A stretch of 27,975 nt of DNA from Hyphomicrobiales bacterium (GTDB taxonomy: Bacteria; Pseudomonadota; Alphaproteobacteria; Rhizobiales; JAJFHC01), in NCBI GenBank assembly GCA_021775835.1, contig JAJFHC010000240.1, forward strand, positions 1-27,975, given 5' to 3'. Within the stretch, counting starts at the first letter, position 1. The number at the start of each line of letters is the position of its first letter. Under the pieces are notes generated by a model, which made no database searches, had not been told where the DNA came from, and was given only the letters and a program-made list of their open reading frames with translations. This document shows, piece after piece, positions 15,857 through 23,803 of the stretch. A program made the position numbers and the translations under genes.

Positions 15857-15936
15857 GATCAAACTGCATCCTGATGCAGGGTATTTGATCGGTCTCACAA
15901 TGATCAAACTGCATCCTGATGCAGGGTATTTGATCG
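15857..15936. repeat. Exact 35-bp hairpin duplicated 45 bp apart between soxB and soxD
   Basis: Copies at 15857-15891 and 15902-15936 are identical, separated by a 10-base spacer. Each copy folds on itself: GATCAAA pairs with TTTGATC, and inside it CTGCATC pairs with GATGCAG, leaving GGTA as a bulge. Neither has a T tract in the sox direction. They sit between the soxB stop (12 bases from copy 2) and the soxD Shine-Dalgarno (next to copy 1). A role in mRNA processing or in setting the SoxB to SoxDAG ratio is inferred. They could also be operators or a small repeat element. Confidence 0.9.
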
Positions 15937-15947
15937 ATTTTTTGTTC

Positions 15948-17198
15948 TCAGTGGGCCACAGCGGCCGAGATGCTTTCGTTGATCAGGCGACCTTCGGCAA
16001 AGCGGTTCAGCCCGAACGGTTCGGCGATTGCGTGTGGGCGGTCGTTGGCGATGGTGTCGGCAAAAACGAATCCCGATCCGGGTATCGACTTGAAGCCACC
16101 GGTCCCCCAGCCGCAATTGACGAACAAACCCTGGACGTCTGTCTTCGAGATGATTGGGCTGCGGTCGCCGGTCATGTCCACAATCCCGCCCCACTGGCGC
16201 ATCATGCGCAGGCGGCTGATGATTGGAAAAGTTTCCACAAGCGCGGTTACCGTGTGCTCGACCGCAGGAAAACTACCTCTCTGGGTGTAGTTGTTGTATT
16301 CGTCAGCGCCACCGCCGATCACCAGTTCGCCCTTGTCCGACTGGCTCATGTAGCCGTGGACCGTGTTCGCCATCACGACCACGTCGATCACCGGTTTGAT
16401 CGGTTCTGACACCAGCGCCTGCAAGGCGACGCTTTCGATCGGCATGCTGACGCCGGCCATATCCATCACGACGCTCGTGTTGCCGGCTGCGACCACGGCG
16501 ATCTTCTTCGCCCGGATCGGTCCTCTGGAGGTTTCTACGCCGGTTATCCGGTCACCCTGGCGATTGATGCCGGTCACGGTACAGTTCTGGACGATATCGA
16601 CGCCCCGGTCATCCGCGCCGCGGGCGTATCCCCAGGCCACCGCATCATGACGTGCCGTGCCGCCCCGAGGCTGATAGTAGGCTCCCAGGATCGGGTATCG
16701 GCAATCGTCGCGGTTGTTGATGATGGGTACCAGCCGTTTGACCTCAGCGCGATCGATCATCCGCGCCTCCACACCCGAAAGCCTGTTGGCGTGGGCAGTG
16801 CGCTTGAACGCCCTCAGTTCATGTTCGGTCTGGCACAGCATCAGCACGCCGCGTGGCGAGAACATGATGTTGAAGTTCAATTCCTGAGACAATGTTTCAT
16901 AGAGCGAGCGCGCCAGTTCATAGATGGCGACGCTTTCGTCCTGAAGATAATTTGACCTCACAATTGTCGTGTTTCTGCCGGTATTGCCACCGCCAAGCCA
17001 GCCTTTTTCAAGAATTGCGACGTTAGTGACGTTGTGTTCCTTGGCTAGATAGTACGCTGTTGCCAAACCATGGCCACCTGCACCGATTATGATGACATCA
17101 TATTCGGACTTGGGTTCGGCGTTGCGCCAGGCCTGGCCCCAGTCTTTGTGGTAATTGACCGCATTGCGGGCAAGTGACAGAAAGGAATATCTTTTCAT
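15948..17198 (-). CDS. soxB: Sarcosine oxidase, beta subunit
   Basis: A 416-residue flavoprotein and first gene of the sox operon. The FAD dinucleotide motif is DVIIIGAGGHGLATAYYLA, with glycines at 39, 41 and 44, followed by ILEKGWLGGGNTGRNTTIVRSNY. H184 in GGTARHDAVAWG is the probable covalent FMN attachment site of the heterotetrameric enzyme. The C-terminal VNCGWGTGGFKSIPGSG is the conserved flavin-contact segment. SoxB oxidises the N-methyl group of sarcosine. Length is typical for SoxB (about 405-415). The ATG at 17196-17198 gives the conserved start MKRYSFLSLARNA; its Shine-Dalgarno is weak. It is divergent from ccmI. A direct repeat suited to an ArgR/GbdR-type activator is 113 bases upstream. 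Confidence 0.97.
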   Translation of the reverse strand: MKRYSFLSLARNAVNYHKDWGQAWRNAEPKSEYDVIIIGAGGHGLATAYYLAKEHNVTNVAILEKGWLGGGNTGRNTTIVRSNYLQDESVAIYELARSLYETLSQELNFNIMFSPRGVLMLCQTEHELRAFKRTAHANRLSGVEARMIDRAEVKRLVPIINNRDDCRYPILGAYYQPRGGTARHDAVAWGYARGADDRGVDIVQNCTVTGINRQGDRITGVETSRGPIRAKKIAVVAAGNTSVVMDMAGVSMPIESVALQALVSEPIKPVIDVVVMANTVHGYMSQSDKGELVIGGGADEYNNYTQRGSFPAVEHTVTALVETFPIISRLRMMRQWGGIVDMTGDRSPIISKTDVQGLFVNCGWGTGGFKSIPGSGFVFADTIANDRPHAIAEPFGLNRFAEGRLINESISAAVAH

Positions 17199-17310
17199 TG
17201 CACACGTTTCTAAATGGGTTCAAAGAAGGGGTAACCTGGCAAAGATACCGGAATTCGTGTCTCTGGACGGGGCAGACATTACCATCGCAAAGCATGCTCC
17301 TCCAATTTTT

Positions 17311-17339
17311 TGCGACACGAGACCGCCAAACTGCGACAC
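17311..17339. promoter_or_regulatory. Direct-repeat operator upstream of soxB (ArgR/GbdR type)
   Basis: TGCGACAC occurs at 17311-17318 and again at 17332-17339, exactly 21 bases apart (two helical turns). Read on the minus strand this is two TGTCGC half-sites in tandem. Pseudomonas ArgR, an AraC-family relative, recognises TGTCGC half-sites repeated at this same spacing. TTGGAG (17305-17300, minus) directly follows the second half-site and TAATGT lies 18 bases further on, a possible soxB promoter. Confidence 0.5.
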
Positions 17340-17405
17340 ACAGACGCGCGGGCGATGACGCGGAGTTGCATTGATTTTAGGAACAGTCTCACAAATGATG
17401 CGCCC

Positions 17406-18869
17406 ATGTTGATATGGATAATAGTGGCGGGATTGACCGCGGCGTGCCTGGCGGCGGTTTTATGGCCGCTTTTGCGGTCAAACAGCCAGGCGGCCGACCG
17501 CGCCGATTTTGATCTTGCGATCTCGCGCGACCAGCTCAAGGAGGTGGATCGCGATGTGGCAAGAGGAGTCCTGAGCGAAGCCGAAGGCGAGAATGTGCGC
17601 CGCGAGTTATCAAGGCGCATGCTTGCTGCTGACACGCAAATGAAGAAAGATGCGGCAGGCCGTTCGTCCGGTTCCGGACGCACGGCAACCGCGGCTCTGG
17701 CCATTGTCGCCGTGCCCTTGCTGTCCGTCGGCGTTTATCTCAAGACCGGCTCGCCGCAACTGGAAGACAGACCTCTCGAGGCCCGATTGACCGGGCCGGT
17801 AGATGCAGGGAATTTCCCGGAAATGGTGGCCCGTGTAGAGCGAACATTGCGCCAGCAGCCTGATAACCTGCAAGGCTGGACGGTCATCGCACCGGTTTAT
17901 CTCAGGCTGCGCCGTTTCAATGATGCCGCCAACGCGTACAGGCAGATCCTGGCGATCCAGGGGCCCGATGCCAGGGTGTTGACGGATCTTGGTGAAGCGC
18001 TGGTCATGGCTCAGGAAGGTGAGGTTTCAGACGATGCCCGCAAGGCCTTTTCCCATGCCCTGGCACTTGAGCCTTCGCTGCCCAAGCCGCAGTACTTTCT
18101 AGCGGTTGGCGCGTCCCAGGATGGCCGCAAGGATGAAGCGGTTGCTGCCTGGAGAAAGCTCCTGGCCAACTCTCCTCAGGACGCCCCCTGGCGCGGCGTG
18201 GTCGAGCAGCAGATCGCGATGGCGACAGGACAGGGCAACATGGCACAGGCTGTGCCGCAGGACGCCGATGCCGGTGTTCGAGCCCCTGCATTGTCGAAGG
18301 AGGCAATGCAGGGCGCTGCTGAAATGACACCGCAGCAACGCCAGCAGATGATCGGGGGCATGGTCGAGCGGTTGGCGACACGGTTGAGCGACGGAGGTGG
18401 CTCGGTCGAGGACTGGCTGCGTCTGGCAAGGTCCCAAACCGTTCTAGGGCGCAACAAGGCTGCCACTGATACGCTCGCCCGAGCCCGCAAGGCATATCTG
18501 AACAAACCCGAAGACATTGCCCGCATCAATGCGTTTGGAGCCAAGCTCGGTTTGGGTGAAACCTCCATGGCCAGCGCAAAGGCCCCTGCTTTGTCGAAGG
18601 AGGCAATGGCGGGCGCTGCTGAAATGACGCCGCAACAGCGCCAGCAAATGATCGAGGGCATGGTTGAACGGCTTTCGACGCGGCTGCAAGATGAAGGCGG
18701 AGCGGTCGAGGAGTGGCTGCGGTTGGCCCGAGCGCAAACAGTTCTTGGTCGTGGCGAGGATGCAAAAACGACTCTTGCGCAGGCTCGCAAGGTTTATCAG
18801 GACAAGGCCGAAGACGTCGCGCGCATCAACGCCTTGGGTGCGGAACTCGGAATAACAGAAACACAATAA
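17406..18869 (+). CDS. ccmI: Cytochrome c biogenesis protein CcmI (CycH)
   Basis: A 487-residue inner-membrane protein that holds apocytochrome c for heme ligation. I start it at ATG 17406 (MLIWIIVAGLTAACLAAVLWPLL); the frame is open upstream to 17310, but that extension is not protein-like. Helix 1 is at 2-23 and helix 2 at about 94-112. Between them is the conserved DFDLAISRDQLKEVDRDVARGVLSEAEGENVRRELSRR segment. Periplasmic tetratricopeptide repeats follow (about 130-270, with LQGWTVIAPVYLRLRRFNDAANAYRQIL). The C-terminus is an unusual tandem duplication of a 100-residue unit. It is the first gene of ccmI-ccmE-ccmF-ccmH, all tightly spaced. No clear Shine-Dalgarno precedes it. Confidence 0.94.
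   Translation: MLIWIIVAGLTAACLAAVLWPLLRSNSQAADRADFDLAISRDQLKEVDRDVARGVLSEAEGENVRRELSRRMLAADTQMKKDAAGRSSGSGRTATAALAIVAVPLLSVGVYLKTGSPQLEDRPLEARLTGPVDAGNFPEMVARVERTLRQQPDNLQGWTVIAPVYLRLRRFNDAANAYRQILAIQGPDARVLTDLGEALVMAQEGEVSDDARKAFSHALALEPSLPKPQYFLAVGASQDGRKDEAVAAWRKLLANSPQDAPWRGVVEQQIAMATGQGNMAQAVPQDADAGVRAPALSKEAMQGAAEMTPQQRQQMIGGMVERLATRLSDGGGSVEDWLRLARSQTVLGRNKAATDTLARARKAYLNKPEDIARINAFGAKLGLGETSMASAKAPALSKEAMAGAAEMTPQQRQQMIEGMVERLSTRLQDEGGAVEEWLRLARAQTVLGRGEDAKTTLAQARKVYQDKAEDVARINALGAELGITETQ
18282..18866 (+). repeat. In-frame 300-bp tandem duplication inside ccmI
   Basis: Unit 1 (18282-18581) and unit 2 (18582-18866) encode 100 and 95 residues. Both begin APALSKEAM, continue with GAAEMTPQQRQQMI and EWLRLAR or DWLRLAR, and end near ARINA-GA-LG. 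About 71 of 95 residues are identical by my count. Each unit carries one TPR-like helical pair. Confidence 0.9.
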
Positions 18870-18893
18870 CTGCTAGGAAATGATTGCTAGGAC

Positions 18894-19337
18894 ATGACCC
18901 GTAAACAGAGACGCATGACTTTTCTTGGCGGCGGACTGGCAATTCTCGGTGTTGCCGTCGGTCTCGTGCTGTTCGCTCTCGAAGACACCATCGTGTTCTT
19001 CTATAGTCCAACTGATATTGCGGAAAAGAATATCGCGCCCGGTCAACGGTTCAGGCTCGGTGGACTTGTGGAGGACGGCAGCGTGGTGCGTGGCGAGGGT
19101 AAACTTGTATACTTCTCCGTGACCGACCAGAATGCAGTGCTCAAGGTGAAGTTTGACGGCATTTTGCCGGACCTTTTCCGCGAAGGTCAGGGCGTCGTTA
19201 CCGAGGGTAAACTGGACACCAGTGGTGTTTTTGCCGCCGACAGCGTCCTGGCGAAACACGACGAGACGTACATGCCCCCCGAAGTGGCGGATGCCCTGAA
19301 GAAACAGGGCAACTGGAAACCGGAAACCAAACAGTAG
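18894..19337 (+). CDS. ccmE: Heme chaperone CcmE (CycJ)
   Basis: A 147-residue periplasmic heme chaperone anchored by one N-terminal helix ([22 protein letters not shown]). The OB-fold has the family segments [20 protein letters not shown] and [18 protein letters not shown]122 in [10 protein letters not shown] is the covalent heme-binding histidine and Y126 is the axial ligand, both conserved. It passes heme from the CcmABCD module to apocytochrome through CcmF/H. The gap to ccmI is 24 bases and to ccmF 9 bases. Confidence 0.97.
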   Translation: MTRKQRRMTFLGGGLAILGVAVGLVLFALEDTIVFFYSPTDIAEKNIAPGQRFRLGGLVEDGSVVRGEGKLVYFSVTDQNAVLKVKFDGILPDLFREGQGVVTEGKLDTSGVFAADSVLAKHDETYMPPEVADALKKQGNWKPETKQ

Positions 19338-19346
19338 GGTGAAACC

Positions 19347-21332
19347 ATGATTGCCGAAATTGGACATTTCTCCCTGGTGCTCGCATTTGCGTTCGCCGTC
19401 TATCAGGCCACGGTGCCACTCTACGGAGCCCATCGTGGTGATACCGCCCTTATGCGGTCGGCATCACCGGCGGCACTGGTGCAGTTCACCCTGATCGTTG
19501 TGTCTTTCGCCGCGCTCACGGTTGCATTCGTGACGTCGGATTTCTCCGTCAAACTGGTGTGGGAAAACTCCTACTCGGCCAAGCCGCTGATCTACAAGAT
19601 TTCAGGCGTGTGGGGCAATCATGAAGGCTCCATGCTGCTGTGGGTGCTGATTCTGGCTCTGTTCGGCGCGGCAGTGGCAGCCTTCGGACAAACCCTGCCG
19701 CCGAGTTTGAGGGCGCGTGTCCTGAGTGTTCAGGCCATGATTGGCGTAGCCTTTCTGCTTTTCATGCTTTTGACATCGAACCCGTTCATCCGGCTTGACC
19801 CGTCTCCGTTCGAGGGCCGGGGGCTCAACCCGGTCCTGCAGGATCCGGCACTGGCGATCCATCCGCCGCTGCTTTATGCCGGTTATGTCGGTTTTTCCAT
19901 GGCTTTCTCCTTTGCCGTGGCTGCCTTGATCGAAGGGCGCGTCGATGCGGCCTGGGCTCGTTGGGTCCGGCCGTGGACGCTGGTGGCGTGGATGTTCCTC
20001 ACCGTCGGCATCGCCATGGGTTCCTGGTGGGCCTACTACGAACTCGGTTGGGGCGGCTGGTGGTTCTGGGACCCGGTCGAGAACGCCTCTTTCATGCCAT
20101 GGTTGGTGGGAACCGCGTTGCTGCATTCCGCCATTGTGGTCGAGAAGCGCAACGCTCTGAAGACCTGGACAATCCTGCTGTCGATACTGGCCTTCTCCCT
20201 CAGCTTGCTTGGAACGTTCCTTGTCCGCTCCGGTGTCCTGACGTCAGTTCATGCTTTTGCAGTGGACCCTGAGCGCGGTGTCTTCATTCTGGGAATCCTG
20301 TGTGTCTTTGTCGGCGGCGCCTTGTCGCTGTTTGCCTGGCGGGCGCCAACCCTGAAAGGCGGCGGCCTGTTTGCCCCGGTCAGCCGTGAAGGTGCTCTGA
20401 TCATGAACAACCTGCTGCTGGCGTCCGGGTGCGCTGCAGTGTTCATTGGAACGCTCTATCCGCTGGCGTTGGAATCCCTGACCGGGCAGAAAATCTCGGT
20501 CGGTGCACCGTTCTTCAACGCCACCTTCGGCCCCCTGATGATCCCGCTCCTGATCCTCGTTCCATTTGGTCCTATGCTGTCCTGGAAGCGCGGTGACATG
20601 CTGGCCGTTTCTCAGCGACTGCTCGCAGCGTTCGGCCTGACCGTATTGACGGTCATCATCGTGTTTGCCTTTAAACACGACGGCCCGGGACTAGCGCCGC
20701 TCGGATTCGGCCTGGCGGTCTGGCTAATACTCGGCGCCTTGTCGGAACTGGCTTACAGGGTCAAAGCGTTCAAGGATCCCTGGAGCAAGGTGTTCAACCG
20801 ACTTCGGCATCTGCCGCGCTCGGCCTATGGCACGGTGTTCGCACATTCGGGTGTGGGCGTGATGGTTCTTGGTATTGTCGCGGTTTCGGCTTGGCGTGTG
20901 GAATCGGTCGAAGTGATGAAGCCGGGTACAAAACTGGAAATCGCCGGATCGACAATAACGTTTACCGGCATCGAAAAGCGTGATGGCCCGAATTACCGCG
21001 GTGAAGCCGGGATATTCAAGGTCGAAGCAGACGGCGAGTACGTGACAACGCTTCTGTCTCACAAAAGAACCTATCTCGCCAACGGCCAACCCACGACGGA
21101 AGCGGGGATCTATCCATACTGGTCGGGTGATCTCTACGTGGTCCTGGGCGATCCCTCGAAAGCCGGATCTCATGTTGTCAGGGCGTACTTCAATCCCCTG
21201 GCTCCGCTGATCTGGTTCGGCTCGGTGATCATGTTCATCGGCGGTGCAATCTCGCTCACCGACAGGCGTTACCGCATTGGTGTCGCCAAGAAAAAGCGCG
21301 CACAGCCGGCAGCCGCATCGGAGACTGCATGA
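19347..21332 (+). CDS. ccmF: Cytochrome c heme lyase subunit CcmF (CycK)
   Basis: A 661-residue polytopic inner-membrane protein, the catalytic core of the system I heme lyase. The tryptophan-rich WWD signature ELGWGGWWFWDPVENASFMPW is at about 232-252. Conserved histidines include H172 (AIHPPLLY) and H260 (ALLHS). The stretch KISGVWGNHEGSMLLW near 84-99 is diagnostic. A large periplasmic domain (about 525-620, with TITFTGIEKRDGPNYRGEAG) precedes the last helix. Length is normal. ATG 19347 is nine bases after ccmE, and the stop overlaps ccmH. Confidence 0.97.
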   Translation: MIAEIGHFSLVLAFAFAVYQATVPLYGAHRGDTALMRSASPAALVQFTLIVVSFAALTVAFVTSDFSVKLVWENSYSAKPLIYKISGVWGNHEGSMLLWVLILALFGAAVAAFGQTLPPSLRARVLSVQAMIGVAFLLFMLLTSNPFIRLDPSPFEGRGLNPVLQDPALAIHPPLLYAGYVGFSMAFSFAVAALIEGRVDAAWARWVRPWTLVAWMFLTVGIAMGSWWAYYELGWGGWWFWDPVENASFMPWLVGTALLHSAIVVEKRNALKTWTILLSILAFSLSLLGTFLVRSGVLTSVHAFAVDPERGVFILGILCVFVGGALSLFAWRAPTLKGGGLFAPVSREGALIMNNLLLASGCAAVFIGTLYPLALESLTGQKISVGAPFFNATFGPLMIPLLILVPFGPMLSWKRGDMLAVSQRLLAAFGLTVLTVIIVFAFKHDGPGLAPLGFGLAVWLILGALSELAYRVKAFKDPWSKVFNRLRHLPRSAYGTVFAHSGVGVMVLGIVAVSAWRVESVEVMKPGTKLEIAGSTITFTGIEKRDGPNYRGEAGIFKVEADGEYVTTLLSHKRTYLANGQPTTEAGIYPYWSGDLYVVLGDPSKAGSHVVRAYFNPLAPLIWFGSVIMFIGGAISLTDRRYRIGVAKKKRAQPAAASETA

Positions 21333-21811
21333 TCATATTCCGGATCGGTTTGGCGTTGTTCGTGTTGGCATTCCTGGCCTCAACGCCGGGAATGGCCTAC
21401 GAACCGGACGAAGTGCTCAAGGACCCGAAACTTGAAGCGCGGGCACGCGTGTTGTCAGCGGAACTGCGTTGTCTGGTATGTCAGAACCAGTCGATCGACG
21501 ACTCCAGCGCACCTCTTGCCAAGGATTTGCGCCTCCTGATCCGCGAACGCATAACGGCCGGTGACTCAAACACGCAGGCCATGGATTTCGTCGTGGCGCG
21601 GTATGGTGAATTCGTCCTGTTGCGCCCGCGGTTTGGGCTCCACACCGCGTTCCTGTGGCTCGGACCACTGCTCATCCTGCTTTTCGGTGGCATAGGCGTT
21701 GTCTTTCTCCTGCGGCGCCACCGGAATGTCCCGGACGATACGGTCTCGCCGTTGAACGACGAGGAGAGCGGACGCCTCGCCGAACTGTTGGTCGACGAAG
21801 AACGCCGCTGA
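21329..21811 (+). CDS. ccmH: Apocytochrome c thioreductase CcmH (CycL)
   Basis: A 160-residue protein with a signal peptide (MIIFRIGLALFVLAFLASTPGMA) and the redox motif LRCLVCQNQSI (C48, C51). It has the conserved helices (DLRLLIRERITAGDSNTQAMDFVVARYGEFVL) and one C-terminal membrane helix (about 105-127). It reduces the apocytochrome CXXCH disulfide before heme attachment. The ATG overlaps the ccmF stop by 4 bases (ATGA). The usual rhizobial downstream gene degP is absent; an Asp/Glu racemase-family gene follows instead. Confidence 0.96.
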   Translation: MIIFRIGLALFVLAFLASTPGMAYEPDEVLKDPKLEARARVLSAELRCLVCQNQSIDDSSAPLAKDLRLLIRERITAGDSNTQAMDFVVARYGEFVLLRPRFGLHTAFLWLGPLLILLFGGIGVVFLLRRHRNVPDDTVSPLNDEESGRLAELLVDEERR

Positions 21812-21892
21812 ACGGCCGGACATAAATCATTATTGCAGCGTCGTTTGAGCGGGAGTATCGTTGCGTTCAACGTTGAAAACGGTGGTGCTGCC

Positions 21893-22681
21893 ATGAACAA
21901 TCAGACCGTATGGCCCTCGAGAGGCCGCGCCCGCATTGGTATTGTTGTGCCGATTTCCAATTCAAACCTGGAGCCGGACTTGACGCTGCTGCGGCCTGAG
22001 GGAACGTCGTTCCATATTGCCCGGGCCGGAGGTTATGATGTCGATGCAGTGCCGGATTCCGACCAAATGAGGCTGTTTGCCCTAGCGTCCCTTGACGGCG
22101 TTGTCCGCGACATTGCTGCGGTGCGCCCCGACATTATTCTTTATGGCTGTACATCGGCGACCCTGGCGCACGGCCCGGAATTCGATCGGGAGTTTGCGGA
22201 AAGCATCGAGCAAATGGCCAACGTGCCGGCGGTTACGGCTGCGGGCGCTCTATCAGAAGCCCTGACATCGCTTGGAGTACGCCGGATCGGCTTCAGCTCT
22301 CCCTACGTGGAACAACTCAATCTGGAGGCGACAGGGTTCCTGGCCGAATGCGGATTTGAAACGGTTTCAAGTGCCTATGTTGGCGAGGATCTCGGAAACT
22401 ACGGGCAAGGCGAGGTAACACCCGACCGTGTCTTCGAACTGGGCTGCAAGGCGGACAGCCCCCAGGCCGAAGCCATTGTGTTGTCCTGTACCGACATGCG
22501 TGCCGTTGAGGCGATCAACCGTCTTGAAGACAAACTCGGCAAACCGGTCGTCACCAGCAATCAGGCGATGATGTTTGCAACCGTCAAACGGCTGGGTCTT
22601 GAGCCGAAGACCGTGCCACAATTCGGAACCCTGCTGTCGCAATCCCACCTTCGGGCCGACGTCCTGACCGCAGCGCAATAG
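21893..22681 (+). CDS. Maleate isomerase / Asp-Glu racemase superfamily enzyme
   Basis: A 262-residue enzyme beginning MNNQTVWPSRGRARIGIVVP at ATG 21893; the frame is open back to 21833 but the extension looks non-coding. The opening RIGIVVPISNSNLEPD and the two active-site cysteines C86 (ILYGCTSATL) and C199 (VLSCTDMRA) mark the group that contains maleate isomerase, arylmalonate decarboxylase, hydantoin racemase and the EutA protein of ectoine breakdown. Such enzymes use the cysteine pair for proton transfer on a carboxylate substrate. It is 81 bases after ccmH and convergent with the aminotransferase gene (21 bases between stops). Its neighbours suggest a job with the hyuAB cluster, but the reaction cannot be chosen from sequence. 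Confidence 0.85.
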   Translation: MNNQTVWPSRGRARIGIVVPISNSNLEPDLTLLRPEGTSFHIARAGGYDVDAVPDSDQMRLFALASLDGVVRDIAAVRPDIILYGCTSATLAHGPEFDREFAESIEQMANVPAVTAAGALSEALTSLGVRRIGFSSPYVEQLNLEATGFLAECGFETVSSAYVGEDLGNYGQGEVTPDRVFELGCKADSPQAEAIVLSCTDMRAVEAINRLEDKLGKPVVTSNQAMMFATVKRLGLEPKTVPQFGTLLSQSHLRADVLTAAQ

Positions 22682-22702
22682 TACGCACCGTTGGTATAAT
22701 CG

Positions 22703-23803
22703 TTACACAATGTCGTCTTGACCAAGCCACGCAGCGAGACAGGCAACCATGGTCGCCAGGTCGTCTTCCGGGCCGATCGTTATGCGCAGACAATCGTCGA
22801 GACCGTAGGGAGCCATCCCTCTGAGGATGATGCCTTCGGATTTCAGATGCTGAAAAGCGGCGGCCGCGGATGTCTCCGCATCGCGTGAAAATTGCACGAG
22901 CACGAAATTCCCCTGTGAAGGGTAGGCGACAAGCCCGAGATCATTGAGCTGGGCGATCAGCCAGGTTCGAATCCGGTGCGTGCTCCGGCGGTGTGCGTCT
23001 ATATGGGCGCGATCGGCAATTGCTGCCCGGGCGGCGGCAATCCCGACGGAAGTCAGACTATTGTCCGGACCCATTCTCGAAAGAGTGTCCACAATTGTTG
23101 ACGGAAAATAACCCCAGCCCACGCGCAGTCCGGCAAGTCCATGAACCTTGGAGAATGTTTTCAGAACGACCGTGTTGTCGGTCTCTTCAACCAGATTTGT
23201 GCTGGAAGTATAGGCCTCGTCGATGACGAACTCCCCATACGCCTCGTCTACGATCAGCAGAATGTCGTCACGCAGTGAATGGCGCAATCTCGTGATTTGG
23301 TCACCGGCCAGGACAGATCCGGTTGGATTGTTCGGGTTGACCAGGAACATCATGCGGGTGGCCGGGGTCACCGTGGCAAGCATGTTGTCTATGTTGGTGC
23401 ATAGATCCACTTCCTCCGCCCGGCGCACAGAAGCTCCGGCCATTTTCACCGACGTTTCGAAGAACAGATAACCGTACTGGCTCATGACCGCCTCGTCGCC
23501 GGGGCCGAGGTAGGCGCGGGTCAACAAGGTGATCAATTCCATTGAGCCGGCGGCACACATAATCCGGGCAGGGTCGAGATGCTCGTGTTCGCCTATGGCA
23601 TGGCCCAGGGTCCCAGACCCGTCGTTAGGATAGAGTGCCGCATCCTTCAGGGCCTCCGCTGCAGCATCGAGGGCAGCAGGGCTTGGCGGCACGGCGCTTT
23701 CGTTCTGAGCCAGCTGGATAAGGCGTTTGCCCGGTGCGGCAGAAAGATCGGCACCAGTGTAGGGTGCGAGTTTCAGGAGGTGGGAGTGTGCCAGGATTGT
23801 CAT
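22703..23803 (-). CDS. PLP-dependent aminotransferase, HisC-like fold type I
   Basis: A 366-residue aminotransferase. The Schiff-base lysine is K219 in LKTFSKVHGLAGLRVGWG. PLP contacts are NPNNPTG (156-162) and D186-EAY. AAGSMELITLLTRAYLGPGDEAVMSQYGY and the C-terminal GIILRGMAPYGLDDCLRITIG fit the histidinol-phosphate aminotransferase subgroup. No his genes are near, so a different amino acid substrate is likely. It is the third gene of an operon and its ATG overlaps the hyuB stop by 4 bases, which ties it to the hydantoinase pair. Confidence 0.92.
   Translation of the reverse strand: MTILAHSHLLKLAPYTGADLSAAPGKRLIQLAQNESAVPPSPAALDAAAEALKDAALYPNDGSGTLGHAIGEHEHLDPARIMCAAGSMELITLLTRAYLGPGDEAVMSQYGYLFFETSVKMAGASVRRAEEVDLCTNIDNMLATVTPATRMMFLVNPNNPTGSVLAGDQITRLRHSLRDDILLIVDEAYGEFVIDEAYTSSTNLVEETDNTVVLKTFSKVHGLAGLRVGWGYFPSTIVDTLSRMGPDNSLTSVGIAAARAAIADRAHIDAHRRSTHRIRTWLIAQLNDLGLVAYPSQGNFVLVQFSRDAETSAAAAFQHLKSEGIILRGMAPYGLDDCLRITIGPEDDLATMVACLAAWLGQDDIV

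Noticed and set aside
15857..15936. The two 35-bp repeats as a minimal CRISPR array
   Set aside because: Only two units, a 10-base spacer, strong self-complementarity across the whole unit and no cas genes.
22964..22974. GGTTCGAATCC, a tRNA T-arm look-alike
   Set aside because: It is inside the aminotransferase coding region and no acceptor, D or anticodon arms can be formed around it.
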